Assembly: GCA_024734555.1 (NCBI GenBank)
Contig: JANPWX010000641.1
Location: 910,229-974,228, forward strand
DNA length: 64,000 bases
Source: Trochalopteron elliotii
Taxonomy: Eukaryota; Chordata; Aves; Passeriformes; Leiothrichidae
Reading direction: 5' to 3'
Shown: positions 1-64,000 of the stretch, piece by piece
Numbering within the stretch: the stretch's first letter is position 1
Layout of the letters: every line of letters begins with the position of its first letter
The notes under the pieces: model-generated
What the model was told of the DNA's origin: nothing
What the model saw: only the letters and a program-made list of their open reading frames with translations
Database searches by the model: none
Translations under genes and position numbers: made by a program

Positions 1-1179
1 GCTGTAGCTTCTTCCCTGGCTGTAATGTGTGGTGACTGATCATTTGTCTTGGTTTCTCCTACTTTGTTTTACTTTAATTTGGAAAAACAAGAAAACAAAA
101 CAACCCCAGAACAGGCACGATTTAACTTGCTTTGGGGAAAAAAAAAAAGAAAAAAAGCCCTGATCCTTTGGGGAAACATGTCAAAGTGCATTTTCAGCTC
201 TCCTCATTTCTCTCTGCAGTGCACCTGCCCATCTAAGAACTCTCATTGCTCAGTGGGTGCTGCACCTTTTGTAGGTGCTGAAGGCTCAAAAAGGTTCAAG
301 TCTATTCAAACAGATCCTTCCCCAGTCCTGGTGAACAGTTTACAGCAGTCAATTTAAAATATTTGGGGGGAAAAAAAGGGGGGATAAACACACCCCCTAA
401 ACACCTGCAGAATCAAAACAAACTACCTAAGAAATTGCTTTTCCCCTCAAATCATGTTTGCCTGGTAATTAATGTTTGAAGGCACAGATGTGCTCCCAGC
501 TGTTTTTCCAGCAGGACTTACATCAATATAAACTGATATTCTAATAGCCAAATGTATCTCCAAACTGACAAGCCTCTCTCCAACATGACCAATCAATAAT
601 TCCTGACAATTGGGGTAGCAGGAGACTAATCCTTGCAATATCAAAAAGAGACAGATGTGGAAAATGCAGCATTTATTCTGAAAGCTCTACAGATGTTTGA
701 CCAAATAAGGAAGAGAGTTATTTAAATGCATTAAGGATTAATAGAGCAATCATTAAATATTCTCCCCCAGACAAATAATTCAAGGTCAAAACAGCTCAGG
801 AGGACATAAAAAAAAACCCCAAAACCACTACAACAAAAGTTCTGCAAGGTTAACAAGCAAAACAAGCAGCAGCCAGGTTACCTGGGATCCTGAATAAACA
901 CACTGTTCCCACAGGAACAGGCACTTCAGGATGCATCTTTCAAATGAAGGGCCATGTAGGCATCAAGACAGGTCAGGATGCCCACCTGAGTGATTTATAC
1001 ATCCTGCCTTAAAAATGAAATCTAATACAGCAAATCCTCCTGCACTGTGAAATGATGTGTATGGAGCACTGATATATTTTAAGCCCTTTATGGGAAAAGG
1101 GGAAGAGCAAACAGGAGGCTTCCCACACAAGGGTGATTTGTAGTAGAGCACAGAAAGAGTCAGTAAGGTTATTTCAGGG

Positions 1180-1362
1180 ATTTCATGGCATGGTTTGGGC
1201 TGGAAAAGACCTTTAAAGCCCAGCCAGTGCCAGCCCTGCCATGGGCAGGGACACCTTCCACTATCCCAGGCTGCTCAGAGCCCCATCTGACCTCCACCTG
1301 GACACTTCCAGGGACCCAGGGGCAGCCACAGCTTCTCTGGGCACGCTGTGCCAGTTCTGCCC
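1180..1362 (-). mobile_element. CR1 LINE 3' end
   Basis: Starts with the reversed tail (ggtttgggctggaaaagacc) and extends through ggggcagccacagcttctct. Confidence 0.88.
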
Positions 1363-2854
1363 CATAGCCATGGCTGCAAGTTCCTGAAGATGCCAGCAGG
1401 AATCATCACCATCTCCTCAGTAACCAGGAAAAAGCCCTTGAAAGTGCCTCTTCCTTGCCCCAAGAGCAAGTACAGTGTCCATGCCCAGTGCCACCAATGT
1501 GGGGAGGACAGCAGGAAAGCTCCCAGCCTCCTGCCTTATCCTGGAACCTCAGACAGGATCTAAAATGCTTCCCTTTGTCCAAAAAACAACAGAATCTGAT
1601 CATCACCCAACCACACAACTCGTTGCCACATCAACACCACCAAACTCCAGGATTCCCCAAAGGTGCCACATGTGGCTACAGAAAACTACCCCAACCATGG
1701 GGAGAATTCAGGGAAACAGGGAATTCTTAACAAAAATAGAGCCTGATGGCCCTTGCTAAAGGAGATAATCTGCCCCCAGAGCACATTTGCTACACCCAGC
1801 TCACAGGCTTCACCTAAACCTGCAGCATCACAGCAGGACTTTCCTTCAGCAGTTTCGGGAGGTGCTGTGAACATTTTACACTTCTGAAGCACTTAAGCAC
1901 CAGAATTTTAATTACTTACTAAAACCATCTCCTGTATTTATAACTTTTTCTGCTTTACAGGCAGCTAAGGAGAGCTCCAGCTAAGTTACAAAATATGTCC
2001 AAGGTTAATGATGAACTAAGAATAGAACCTATTGGTCTCATTTTCCAGTTGGCTGCTCCTATTACCGGGAAATATTATTTGTCTTGTTTGCTGGAGCAAA
2101 CCTTACAGCCTTGGTATGTATAGATAGGGAAAATTATTTCCCTGGTGACTTTGTACAACAAGCAAAGCTGCTCCCCAGAACAGGATGAGTCACTCTGTCG
2201 CAGTCATGGCAACCTCCAAGGAACATCAATTTGGGATCCGAGCTCAGAACTGAAATTTCCACAGAGTTTTCTATTACATATGCCAGATATCCTTTCACAA
2301 AAAGGCAATGTTTTCCTTCAAAAGGGTCTTGTCCATCCTTCTGAGGGAGAAGTCAATACAAACCACATCCCTCCATCGACAGCAGACCTGACCTGATGGA
2401 CCCACAGCCCTCAGTGTGCAGGGCAGCAGGAGCACCTCTCCCCAAATTCAGGGCAGCTGGGGAGAACTGAAAACCAGCAGGAAAAATTCATCCTTCAGGT
2501 TTCCAAGCCCCTTTATTCTCACTCCCACACAGCAGCAGAGCATGGGAAGGAGCAGCACAGCTCCATGCAGCCCAAGAGACAAGAAGGAAACCAAGGGAGG
2601 ACAGGGATAGCTTGGGCAGGGAGGATGAGGAACAAGCAGGAATTAGTCCTTGGGCTAGCAGCAAAATGACAGGGACTGAAGGGAAACAGTCATTCCAAGC
2701 GTGTCTGGAGGAAATGGAGGCAGAAGCACAGGTACAGGGTGGGTACCTCAGTGCAGAATCTGGGCTGTGACTCAGCAGTCCCTTATCCCTCCTGTACTGC
2801 TACACTTTGTAAGAAATTCAAAGTGGGGCTCAGTCTCTTCTCACAGGTAAGAAC

Positions 2855-3112
2855 TGACAGGACATGAGGGAACAGCCTTAAGCTGTGCCAGGGGAAGTTT
2901 AGTTGGACATTAGGAAAACCTTCACTGCAAGGGAGGTCAAGTACTAGCACAGGTTGCTCAGGGCAGTGGTGGAGTCACCGTCCCTGGAAGTGTTTGAAAA
3001 ACATGTGGATGTGGCACTTGGGGACATGGGTTAGTGGTGATCATGGTGGTGCTGGGGGAATGGCTGGACTTGATGATCTTGGGGGGACTTTTCCAATCTT
3101 AACAATTCAAGG
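2855..3112 (+). mobile_element. CR1 LINE 3' end, diverged
   Basis: Pattern tggagtcaccgtccctgga ... gctggacttgatgatctt, a different CR1 subfamily, related to 42340-42590. Confidence 0.8.
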
Positions 3113-5433
3113 AAAGCTCTGGGAATTGGCAGTGAGGGTTTGGGCAAGAACTGGAGTGACCTGGAGAACACAGCGAGTTTCCCTCGCCTGCACTGCCCCA
3201 CACTCCTGAGCCAGGGCCAGCCTGGGCACTGCTTTTCCCAGAGCCTTCTGCCCCCCTTCCCATGGGAACGCCAGTCTTTCCCAACCACAGTGCCAGAACA
3301 GCCCAGAACACTTCCCAGACATCTGCACCAGCAAAATTCTCTCCTTTTCAGGGTGTCACCATCAGCCAGGGCTAGACAGCCCTCCCAGTCGGAAGCGTCT
3401 GCTGTGCTCACCCCTACAGCACATCCTGCATTTTACAGTCTCTTCTAGCACCCAGCAAACACCCCTCCTGCTGGCACAGCACCAGGCAGCTTCAATTTAA
3501 GGCTGGAAGAAAAATCTGTGAGAAGGCAGCGAGTCAGAGCCCAGACTGATCAAACAACACCAGGAGGTTCCTAAATTAAGGGAGCATCATTAATTGCCTG
3601 TAAAGCAAATGCAGCTTTTGGACCCCTCGTGCTGGGGATGGAGCTGAGCTTGGTTTAGTTGGTAAGGAAGTTAAATTAATCCTTTCTCATGATTAGGAAC
3701 AGCAGTAGCAGTGGGTGCAGCCAGCTCAGTTAACCACAGTTAATCACAGTAACGAGCAGCAGAGCTGTGGATTGGACACTTGGCTGCCAGGACAGGTCTG
3801 CTCAGAGCTCCCCAAACTGCCAGGGAACACACCTTCCCACCCCCTGCTCCCTGCCCAGGCTGGGAGGTGACTCAGGAAAGTCACAGAGCACCTAAACAGG
3901 CACTACAGGGGCTCATGGAGTGAGTCTGGGGGTCTGCCCAGGTCAGGGAGCTGACTGAATTCACCACCAAAAATATCCCCAAAGCACACAAAACCCCACT
4001 CTCCTGGGCTTATGCAAGAGTTTTCAGGCCAGAAGACAAAATCTGACCTTACAGGTCTAAAAAACTGAGTAAATCTCCATTTCAAAAGCTACTTGGGGCT
4101 CCAGGTGCATCAGTGCTGTTCTCCAAAAGCCCCAAACCCCTCCAGCTCCCACAGACACCACTGCAGATATCACCTCATAACCCTGGCCCAGAGCAAGATG
4201 TTCAGGTGAGGTATTTTACAAAGGAAATTACTATTTCTCCTCCTCCTCCTGCCACCCACTCTCCTTTTCAGAGGAACTCCCCAGGACATTTCTGTGCAGG
4301 GCAAAAGAGAACGAAATGTTTCTGTCTCTCCAATGGTGCTGGAGAGCACTTCCCTCAGCACAGTTCCACCTCTCTGACCCAGCTCACCACTCACCACCTC
4401 ATCTGCCTACAAATATCTCATGCTCCTGGCTGTTTCTGGACCAACTCCATCCCAGTGAGACCCACTCAGGCTCTCTCAGCACCCCAAACCCACAGATCTC
4501 TCCTGTCTACTGTGACAGTCTGTTCCTCCACTTGCTACAGAGAAGCTTCTGGGAAATTGTTTGCTGTATTGTGTGCTGTAAGGTGGACGTGTAGTGTTTA
4601 CTGACTGGCTTAAGTAGATGACTGTAAGCTTTTAGCATCAGCCTATTGGCTAAAAAACTTTTTAAAAGCCTTGGAACAAAGAGAACTTTGGCTTCTGCTG
4701 TTACAGCATGAGTTTTACCATCTTTTATGTCTCCACCTTCACTGAGACTGATAATGAAATAAAAAACTCATGGAACACTTCTCAATTGCCCCATCCTATT
4801 ACTGCACCTTAGATCCAACAGAAAACCATTAATTTTCCCTGTGCTTATTCCACAGATCTGCAGCCTCTGCATTTGTGGCAGGGCAAGTCCTAAACATCAC
4901 ATCCCAAGGGGCTGCATTTCCTGACTTTAGGATGATTAATTCCTGTTTCAAAAGCAGGATGTGGCCAGGCAGGATCTCAGCTCTGCTATTGCTGGTGCCA
5001 GCACAGAGCTGAGTGCTCCATCCATCCTGGGTGAGAGGTGTTATCAGAGCACCACGTGCTCCACAGTCACTGTAATTCCCACACCAAGAGGTTACAGTCA
5101 CTCTGCAGTGCTGCTTTTCCTATAATCCCTTTAAATATTTCAAACTATTACCTACCCCAGCTAATCTTCCAAGGCTGGGTTCTGCTTCAAGCTTTTGTTC
5201 CTATTCAACTGTGAAACTCAAGGGCTGATTTACAAAAAGCTCTTTGGAAAGTGATTTTCATGAGAATTCAGTCAGAAAATATTTTCCTATGGACACTTAT
5301 TTTAATCTGTGAATACTGTGGATTGCCTGGCAAATTGAATTATCTGCTGTTAGACAGCAACTAATCCAGACAAAGCTTGCTCCACCATAGATAACTTTTG
5401 ATTTAGAGAAAACTATACATAAAGGGGGCCTAC

Positions 5434-5738
5434 AAGAAACGTGGAGACAGACTGTTTATAAGGCATGGAGGGACAGGACACAGGGAATGGCTTCCCACTG
5501 CCAGAGGGCAGGGCTGGATGGGAGATTGGGCAGGAATTGTTCCCTGGCAGGGTGGGCAGGCCCTGGCACAGGGTGCCCAGAGCAGCTGTGGCTGCCCCTG
5601 GATCCCTGGCAGTGTCCAAGGCCAGGCTGGACATTGGGGCTTGGAGCAGCCTGGGATAGTGGGAGGTGTCCCTGCCCATGGCAGGGGTGGCACTGGATGA
5701 GATTTAAGGTCCCTTCCAGCCCAAACAATTCTGAGATT
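5434..5738 (+). mobile_element. CR1 LINE 3' end
   Basis: Same block order as 9156-9522, ending aggtcccttccagcccaaac and a short A-rich unit. Confidence 0.9.
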
Positions 5739-6307
5739 CTAAATCAGGGGAAAGTGCACAAAATCAACACTAATAGCCAAATTCACAGCCACAAATAACA
5801 GATGTAAAGTCTTGTGTACTACAAATCCATTTTAGCTGCAACAGAAGAAATCTATAAAAGCCTATGTAAGAACAAAACATACAAACCCCAAACTACCAGA
5901 TACATTCATCACTCAGCCCTACCCTGGCACCAGGGCTCAGCTTCCACTTTCTGTGATTTTACATCAAAGCTCCTGTGCAAGGAAGCCACGGGCCAGGCCC
6001 CAGGGAGCCTCCCCATTGTCTCCTGCAGGTTCCTGGGCCAGGAAAGCAGCCTTGGCTGAGGGAATGAACCTGATATGGCTGTGTCAGTCCTGCACAACCA
6101 AGGGATGTGTGCAGCCCTACAAAGCTGAATGGGGTTTTCCTCTTCGGATCAACCACCATCATCCAGACCCACCAGACCAGGATGCTGCAGGGAACAAGGA
6201 ACCTTGGAGGTGAGCTGTGGACTCCCCAGTGCCTTTGAAGTCTCAAAATAAGTCTCCTAGTTCAGCTTTTAAAACTTCAGTCACCTAACAGGTCACCCCC
6301 AAACTGC

Positions 6308-6555
6308 AATCACAGAATACTCTGAGAACCTCCTGAGCTGGAGGGACCCTCCAGGAACATCCAGCCCAGCCCCTGTCCCTGCACAGATCCCCCACCAATC
6401 CCACCCTGGGCATCCCTGGCAGGGCTGTCCAAAGGCTCCTGGAGCTCTGGCAGCCTCGGGGCCGTGCCCATTCCCTGGGGAGCCTGGGCAGTGCCTGAAC
6501 CCTCTGGGGGAAGAACCTTTCCCTCATTTTAACCTAAACCTCCCCTGACACAGGT
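6308..6555 (-). mobile_element. CR1 LINE fragment (second CR1 tail type)
   Basis: Reverse complement of the blocks at 8797-9065 (gggggaagaacctttccctc at its right end). Confidence 0.87.
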
Positions 6556-8796
6556 CACTGGTCATCAGAGAGAAATCAAATACATTAATTAACAATCTAT
6601 TGGTGCCTCCACAGCAGAGTATTGCAGAGCTTCACATCCAGGTGTGATTTAGTTAAAAGTCCTGTAAAAGGGTTTTGTGCCACACAGAGACCCTATGGCC
6701 ATGAAAAACAGGCCTGCCAAGGGTTTTATGTTCTACAAAATAAGAACAATTGGAGTAGAATAGTGCAAACAGCCATTTTACCCACACAAATCCACAGAAC
6801 AGCTTCTGGGGAGCTCTTTCCAGGAGCTGGGATTATGCTTGACCAGATTTATAAGGGCTTTTTCTAAGGGACAAGGGAGGAGGAGAGGTAAATTAGATCC
6901 TCAGCTTGAATAAAACCAGGGTGTTACTGAAGCTTCACACGGGCTCAGATCAGATAAACACTTGTCCTGGAATCAGGGAGCTTAGCAAGGGGTCTCCAAT
7001 TGAAACTTCTGATGTTTGATCAGCGCCGTGACAAAGCAAATCCTCAACGCTTCCTCACAACAATTCCTGGCACCTTTTCAATGCTGCTGAAGCCCACAGA
7101 GGAACTGCAGCTTTATCCTGGGGCTGTTTGAACTGCTAAAGCTTGGGGATCAATCATGTCTTTAAGAAAAATGTCATTCTGGCATCAGTGCTGATTAAAT
7201 CTCCCCTCCTGCCCAGCCTCACTCAGTGACCACGGTGTTCCCACTGAACTTCTTCTCTCCTTTTCACATCCACTCCTCTGACAGTTGAGGAACACTTACT
7301 GGAATGGACCAGAAGAACAGATACAGAAAAATCCAGAAGCACAGCCTCTCCTGACCTATTCCCCAGTGCCACATCAAGCTTAAGACACGACTCACAATCT
7401 GCCCCATTCCTGTGGGCAGCAGTTTGAAAAGAGGGGACATCACAGAGCTCACTTTTTAAGGCAGACAACCCTGGGGAAGGCTCCAGCCACTTCAGAGAGC
7501 CTCTGGTTCAAATACTCATATAAAGAAAGGCAGCAGAACTCCACTTGGAGATAGATGACAGGTTCTGAATATAAACCCCAAGGGCAGACTGGGAGAATTA
7601 AAAGAAAGATGCAGAAAACCTCTTTCTATTTCTCAGCACGCGTTTCCAGCACGCCAAAGGTTGTCTCACAGTTCAGCCCCCACAGCTCCCAAGCAGATTC
7701 TCAGCACCATTTCCATCAGCAACCAGCAGGCCTAAATTTCAAGTTGAAATTCTAAAAACTAACTCAGCTCAGGAGAGGCAAAGCTAATCTAGGAAATGTG
7801 ATCCCAGCTCTGCAGCAATGCTGGAACATCTCTGTGATCTGCTCACAGATTTTTGTGCTCTCGCTGCTGCCTCGACGCTGCTTTGCCGTGCCAGGAATCG
7901 TGAGCTGGTTCCCTGTCCTACTTTCCAGAACTGAAGGCAGGGATGAAAATAGAAAGAATCAATTCCCTTCCACTCCTGCAAGGCTGGAGAGCTTTGAACA
8001 GCACCAGGAATGAGCACAGAGGCTGTCAGGGAGCAAAGGCTCTGGCTGGCAGAGAGCCCTGAGGGCTGTGCTGGGGGCACCAGGGTGGACAAAACCATTG
8101 TGCTTGGCACCATGCACCACTTTCCACTGGGAATGTCTAGGATGCCACATCCAGAGTGGATCAAGGTTGAGATGTTTTCCTGAGAAGCCAGATGATGTAA
8201 GCTAGACTTGTGCAGAATGAGCAGGATCTAGACATCCACATCTGTTGTTTCTGGGCACATAATCTGAAGTTTTGGCTGTTATTTATAACTGAGGTCAGGC
8301 TCCCCACACTCACCCATCTGTTTCAGCCCTCAGAATAACCTGAGCTATGGTGGGTCACTTGGAAGATCACAACAGATCAGCTCCTGTCTCTCCCAGGACC
8401 AAAGCAGATGTCCAGGACACAAAACAGAAGACAGTCATATGGACCACCCCCAAGGATCAGCCTTTCCACTTCTCCAGATTGTGCACTGCAGCTCAAGGAA
8501 CTGGAATTACTGCCTGGACTAACAGAGCACGATTCCCCTCATTTCACACAGCTCTCACTGGCAAGCACCACCCACGTCCTACAATTTTCTTACACACCAG
8601 GTAATGTTTTCTTACAATGCATTCCAGAGTTGGAACCCTTCCTGGCTCACCTACAAACACAGCATGGCTGGGGAAGAGTCTGCAGGATGGAGTCCTCCCA
8701 CTAACTCCTAAAATAAAGGGCTTTTCACCCTTCATAGGAACTGTCTGGAGCCTCCTCATGAGGGGGCAGCTCCAATCTCTGCTCCCTGTGACAGTG

Positions 8797-9065
8797 ACAG
8801 GATCTGAGGGAACAGCTGGAGCTGGGCCAGGGCAGGCTCAGGCTGCAGAGCAGGGAAAGGTTCTTCCCCCAGAGGGTTCAGGCACTGCCCAGGCTCCCCA
8901 GGCAATGGGCACGGCCCCGAGGCTGCCAGAGCTCCAGGAGCCTTTGGACAGCACTGCCAGGGATGGCCAGGGTGGGATTGTTTGGGGGTCTGGGCAGGGA
9001 CAGTGGTGGGACTCAATGATCCTGGTGGGTTCCTCCAGCTGAGGATGCTCTGTGGTTCCTTGGTT
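8797..9065 (+). mobile_element. CR1 LINE fragment (second CR1 tail type)
   Basis: Same blocks as 58030-58325; lies about 90 bp before another CR1 in the same orientation. Confidence 0.88.
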
Positions 9066-9155
9066 CTGTAAAGCTCAAGGGTAACAAACTGAGAGGGAAA
9101 GCCAAGCTCAGAACTGCCCAGTTTTTGGCTGTTAACACACACACGCTATTCAGGN

Positions 9156-9522
9156 CCTGGAGAGGAGAAGCTTTGGGGTGAGCTCAGTGTGGCCTTGCAG
9201 GGCCTGAAGGGCCTGACAAGAAACATGGAGAGTGACAATTTACAGGGGCCTGGAGTGCCAGGACACAGGGAATGGCTTCCCACTGCCAGAGGGCAGGGCT
9301 GGATGGGAGATTGGGCAGGAATTGTTCCCTGGGAGGGTGGGCAGGCCCTGGCACAGGGTGCCCAGAGAAGCTGTGGCTGCCCCTGGAGCCCTGGCAGTGC
9401 CCAAGGCCAGGCTGGACACTGGGGCTTGGAGCAGCCTGGGATGGTGGAATTGTCCCTTCCCATGACAGGGGTGGGATTGGATGGGCTTTAAAGCTCCTTC
9501 CAACCCAAACCATTCCATGATG
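9156..9522 (+). mobile_element. CR1 LINE 3' end
   Basis: Full set of CR1 tail blocks in order, ending ctttaaagctccttccaacc, then caaaccattccatgatgg. It is very similar in inverted orientation to 31040-31332. An ambiguous base precedes it at 9155. Confidence 0.92.
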
Positions 9523-10171
9523 GAACATGACAAAAAAGAGAACACACACAAGGACTCTGAAATCATATTAAAATATTTTACCTTAAGTTTTTAAGAAGGC
9601 ATTAACTGCATAAATCACCTACACAAAGTCTATCTTATATTCCTCTTTCTATTTCTAGTGGGGTTCTAAAACAATCCCATAGGAAAAAAAATGCAAGTTC
9701 TCACTTTTTTATACTGGTTTAACATCTACTTAGAATTTGGAGACCTCAAACAGCAGCACGAATGTGTCTTTCTAACAACTTGTGTGGCAACACATTTCCT
9801 TAAAATATCTATTTTAGCATTTTGTTTCATTGCAACTAATTAGCCAAACTAAAGGCAAGTCTAGAGAAAACAGATTCCACACTGAAAAAGGTCAGGCATT
9901 TGAGGCTGATGGGCTATACTCTTTAGACATGAGAAGACATTTGAATTCTATTACAAATAAATGTTTTGAATTGTGCTATAAATGTAACACTCAAGCTCAA
10001 TTTTAACTGCAAAGCAAAGAGATTCACAGCTCCACAGAGATCACTGTTCAGGGGAAAACAGCTCTGCCAGCTGGCAGAAATGGAAGAGAGAGAAAAGAGA
10101 CACTGAAATAAATTCCTGCCCCAGATAAAGAGGCAGAATTAGAAGCCAGCCTTAGTGCAGAGCAGTGTTCA

Positions 10172-10310
10172 AGGCACTGCTCAGTGTTCAGGCCAGGCTG
10201 GATGGGCTTGGAGCAAACAGGTCCAGGGGAAGGTTCCCTGCCCATGGCAGGGGGTGGAACAGGATAAATTTTAAGGTCCCTTCCAACCCAAACCAGTCTG
10301 TGACACTGGA
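10172..10310 (+). mobile_element. CR1 LINE short 3' end
   Basis: Tail ggccaggctggatgggcttg ... ggtcccttccaacccaaacc. Confidence 0.85.
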
Positions 10311-11599
10311 AATTTACTGTCTATATGTTAAGTGCTTACATTTCAAATCATCCACTACACAAGCAGAAAGGTGGATTTGACTCCTCCCTGGGTCATTCCC
10401 TCCCTCCTGGATCAGTCTTAAGGACAGTGATGGTTGACAGCAGCTCCAGAGTGGATGTCCCATGTTTGGGATGTCCCCATATTGTGGGGAACTCTGTACT
10501 GAGCTCTCAGTTCATGAACCTGGGCAGGGAATCACTTTAAATAGAGAGCAATAAACTCACAGGTCTGTTCAAGTGAGCTCCAGGGACCAGAAGTGCTTTA
10601 ATAATCCCCAACAGAAGTTCAGAAACACTTCAGCAAAAAAAATGTTTACAGGGAAACCAGGAAGATTATTTTTCACTGACATAACTTCTGAACACTTATT
10701 GCCATAATTAAATTCTCCTGGTAATAACGAAGATAAAATTCCACAGTTTTGGTACTATGAAAATGCCTGAATGGAAGCTTTATACTGTACAGTCTTAAAA
10801 AAAGTTATTATAGGTGCTAGGAAAGCAAGAGAATACAAATATTTAAATTAGGTTATTATTTTTGAAGGATTTTTTTAAAAAAAATCTGGTTTAAAAAAAA
10901 AAGTCTAGGTCTTCAAGACAGCAAAATGAAAAAAATAGAAATAATTTGAAGTAACAGCATTAAAGAATTGCCTGTAAGGCCAATGCAATGATTTAGTGCT
11001 TAGTATAATGTCCCTGATGCACTTAGAGACAAAAGAATTAAATTTCAAGTCCGTCAGTCTCCAAATTTACAGGAGAGAGATATAATGTCAAGTGAATTAA
11101 AGAAGATGGATGAGCTGATGGATTCAAAAGGAGCAATCAGAGTCTTCAGGACACAGACAGATCTGGCAGTTCCAGAATGAGGACTGACAACCTAAAATGG
11201 TAGCAAGAAGGAAACCAACCCTCAAATACCAAAGCTCTGGAAATAAAGGTACAGAGAACCAAGGGTGGACTCTGAAGCCCAGGAGGAGGTGGAATGAAAA
11301 ACATTTTTAAAGGGACTTGAGAAGCCAAACTTCCATTTCCCATCAGCAGCACTAAGTGATTTCCACTTTGCTAACATCCTGCATTTAAGCAGAACTCCTC
11401 CCAGATACAACAAAGCAGCCCAGCAATAAAATCCTGCTCCAACTGATCAGAGGCCAGAGCAAGGAAAGCTGCTGGAAGTCGGGGCTGGATCCGCTCAGGC
11501 AGACAAGGAGCACGTCGTGTTTTCTCAGAGTGCATCAATCACACAGAAAACCCAGAGGATGTGGTGCTAACGGGGAGTCTGAGCCTCTCAGACTGAGAC

Positions 11600-12165
11600 A
11601 TTAATTTTTAAGAGTTAAAGACTTTAGTTAAACTAGATATTGCTGAGGTAAGATAGACAAACTTCCCTCTATTAACAGAAGCCGGATTTAAGGAACTGAT
11701 AAATCATGAGTCCTGTTTATGTATTCTGACTAATCAATAGACCCCAAGAATGCAATGCAATCATAAATCAAACAGCCCTGGAAAAACAGGATTCAGTTGT
11801 CACTAGCACTAAAAGGTTAAAAAGTCAAAGCGAGGAAGACCCATTTACTTCATCATTCTGAGACCCTGCCCCACAGAAAGGACCACCGACCCATTTCAAA
11901 GAACAAACTACACATGCTTAATGGCTTTTTGGCTAATTACCATACAGAGCAGGGAACGGGATGTACCAGAGCTATGAATATGCATTTGTGTTTTGGGTAT
12001 TCAATACTCCTGTACATACAAAGACCCTGTGATCATCTGTAAATTGAGGTGTGTATTTGGGAGCTATCCCGCACTGCCCGGTGTTGTAACAAACATACAC
12101 TTTGTAACTTTAAACTGTTAGAGAGTCTTTGTCTGTCATAGTTGGATATCGGTATTAGATCAACA
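11600..12165 (+). mobile_element. Probable ERVL-like LTR beside exon 19
   Basis: The right end (gggtattcaatactcc, ctatcccgcactgcccggtg, then ...gtctttgtctgtca) resembles the U5 region of avian ERV LTRs, but I cannot place terminal TG or a TSD. It ends about 65 bp from the donor of exon 19. Family identity is inference from general resemblance. Confidence 0.4.
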
Positions 12166-12230
12166 TCCATATTTTTAATAAACCAAGACATCCTTTGAGA
12201 GAGACAGGAAAATGCTTTTAATCCCCTTAC

Positions 12231-63529
<51,299 letters not shown>

Positions 63530-63537
63530 GTCTGGAG

Positions 63538-63814
63538 CTGCGGCAGGAGGAAAGACAAAAACAAAGACAAAAGTCTGAGTTAAGAGATTACCACAGCTTC
63601 CGATCCAAACTCTTGAACAACACAAGGGGAACAACAACTTTATCATCCCTTCGTCTCTGTGCCGAGCAACAAAACCCAGCAGTTAAGCGCTGGGTTTCTT
63701 CTCCCGAAGAAACCTCTCCATAGCCACGAGAATTTAAATAGGAACTCCTCAGGAGCCTCCACAAGGTACCACAGCCCGGTGGGACAGCCAGATCCATCCC
63801 CACTCCCTAAGGAA
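63538..63814 (-). other. Non-coding sequence between CpG block and first coding exon
   Basis: Likely the first intron or 5' UTR of PNPLA7. I see no repeat or conserved coding sequence here; the only structure is the acceptor-like CTGCCGCAG next to the first coding exon. Confidence 0.4.
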
Positions 63815-64000
63815 GGCAAACACCGCAGCGGCCCCGCGGGACGGGCACTGCCCGGGGACAGCACCGGGGCTGCCCGGGCAGGGACCGGGCACTGACCGCT
63901 CCGGGCTGCGGTCAGGGCAGTCCCGGTCACTCTCCTGGTCACTCCCCGGCCGGACCCGGGTCACCCTCCCGGCCACCCCCGGGTGCTCTGCCCGGCCCCG
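63815..64000 (-). promoter_or_regulatory. PNPLA7: CpG-rich block, probable PNPLA7 promoter / 5' UTR exon
   Basis: The last 185 bases are extremely rich in C and G with many CpG dinucleotides, in a window where CpG is otherwise rare. It begins about 290 bp upstream of the first ATG, and the acceptor-like CCGCAG before that ATG fits a spliced non-coding first exon located here. GGTCAC recurs three times between 63923 and 63965. In mammals PNPLA7 is, from memory, close to a divergently transcribed gene (MRPL41), so a shared promoter is possible. No TSS can be fixed. Confidence 0.6.

Larger units (their letters stand above)
1..12230 (-). other. PNPLA7: PNPLA7 intron 19, truncated by window edge
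   Basis: At least 12.2 kb with no recognisable exon; the expected next exon (start of the segment after FPQ) was not found. It holds CR1 fragments near 1.2, 3.0, 5.6, 6.4, 8.9, 9.3 and 10.2 kb and a probable LTR at about 11600-12165. The 9.52-10.14 kb and 10.3-11.5 kb parts are AT-rich and unassigned. Confidence 0.55.

Noticed and set aside
1..12230. Search for the next PNPLA7 exon and the patatin catalytic domain
   Set aside because: No segment with the expected TRLIHLL-type continuation, GXSXG or DGG context was found, so the gene is called partial.
63643..63942. Open frames across the CpG block
   Set aside because: Expected in CpG-rich DNA, where stop codons are rare; they do not join in frame to the PNPLA7 start by any splice I can support.

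Overview
This window is vertebrate, almost certainly avian, nuclear DNA. It is intron-rich, densely sprinkled with CR1 LINE 3' ends in both orientations, and carries several avian-type endogenous-retrovirus LTRs. I infer a songbird from the LTR load, but the sequence alone does not prove this. There is no bacterial-style operon, CRISPR array, tRNA or rRNA, and I saw no second protein-coding gene.

One gene explains all the coding sequence: the 5' half of PNPLA7 (patatin-like phospholipase domain containing 7, the NTE-related lysophospholipase), on the minus strand. I could place 19 coding exons, from the ATG at 63529 down to the exon ending at 12231. All have GT...AG borders and every reading phase joins correctly, giving 694 codons without a stop. 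They encode a short N-terminal lumenal segment, one membrane helix, a basic juxtamembrane region, cyclic-nucleotide-binding-like domain 1, a variable serine-rich linker, and CNB-like domains 2 and 3 (the last incomplete). The catalytic patatin domain is not in the window and must lie beyond position 1. A CpG-rich block at 63815-64000 probably holds the promoter and a non-coding first exon.

Layout from high to low coordinate: CpG block (64.0-63.8 kb); lumenal and membrane exons 1-4 (63.5-59.6 kb); exons 5-10 with CNB1 (57.7-47.6 kb); linker exons 11-13 (47.0-41.0 kb); CNB2 exons 14-17 (39.2-29.8 kb); CNB3 exons 17-19 (29.97, 28.4 and 12.3 kb). Exon 19 sits alone between a 15.9-kb intron and an intron of at least 12.2 kb that runs off the window.

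The repeat landscape is the other main content. There are more than 25 CR1 fragments. One LTR family has three copies; two of them show matching 6-bp target duplications, one nested in a CR1 and one nested in an older LTR. Further LTRs end within roughly 65-110 bp of the splice donors of exons 13, 18 and 19. I found no convincing undescribed biological system. The noteworthy points are the nested insertions, LTRs crowding exon borders, a NAGNAG acceptor in the linker, and strong exon-to-exon variation in GC content.
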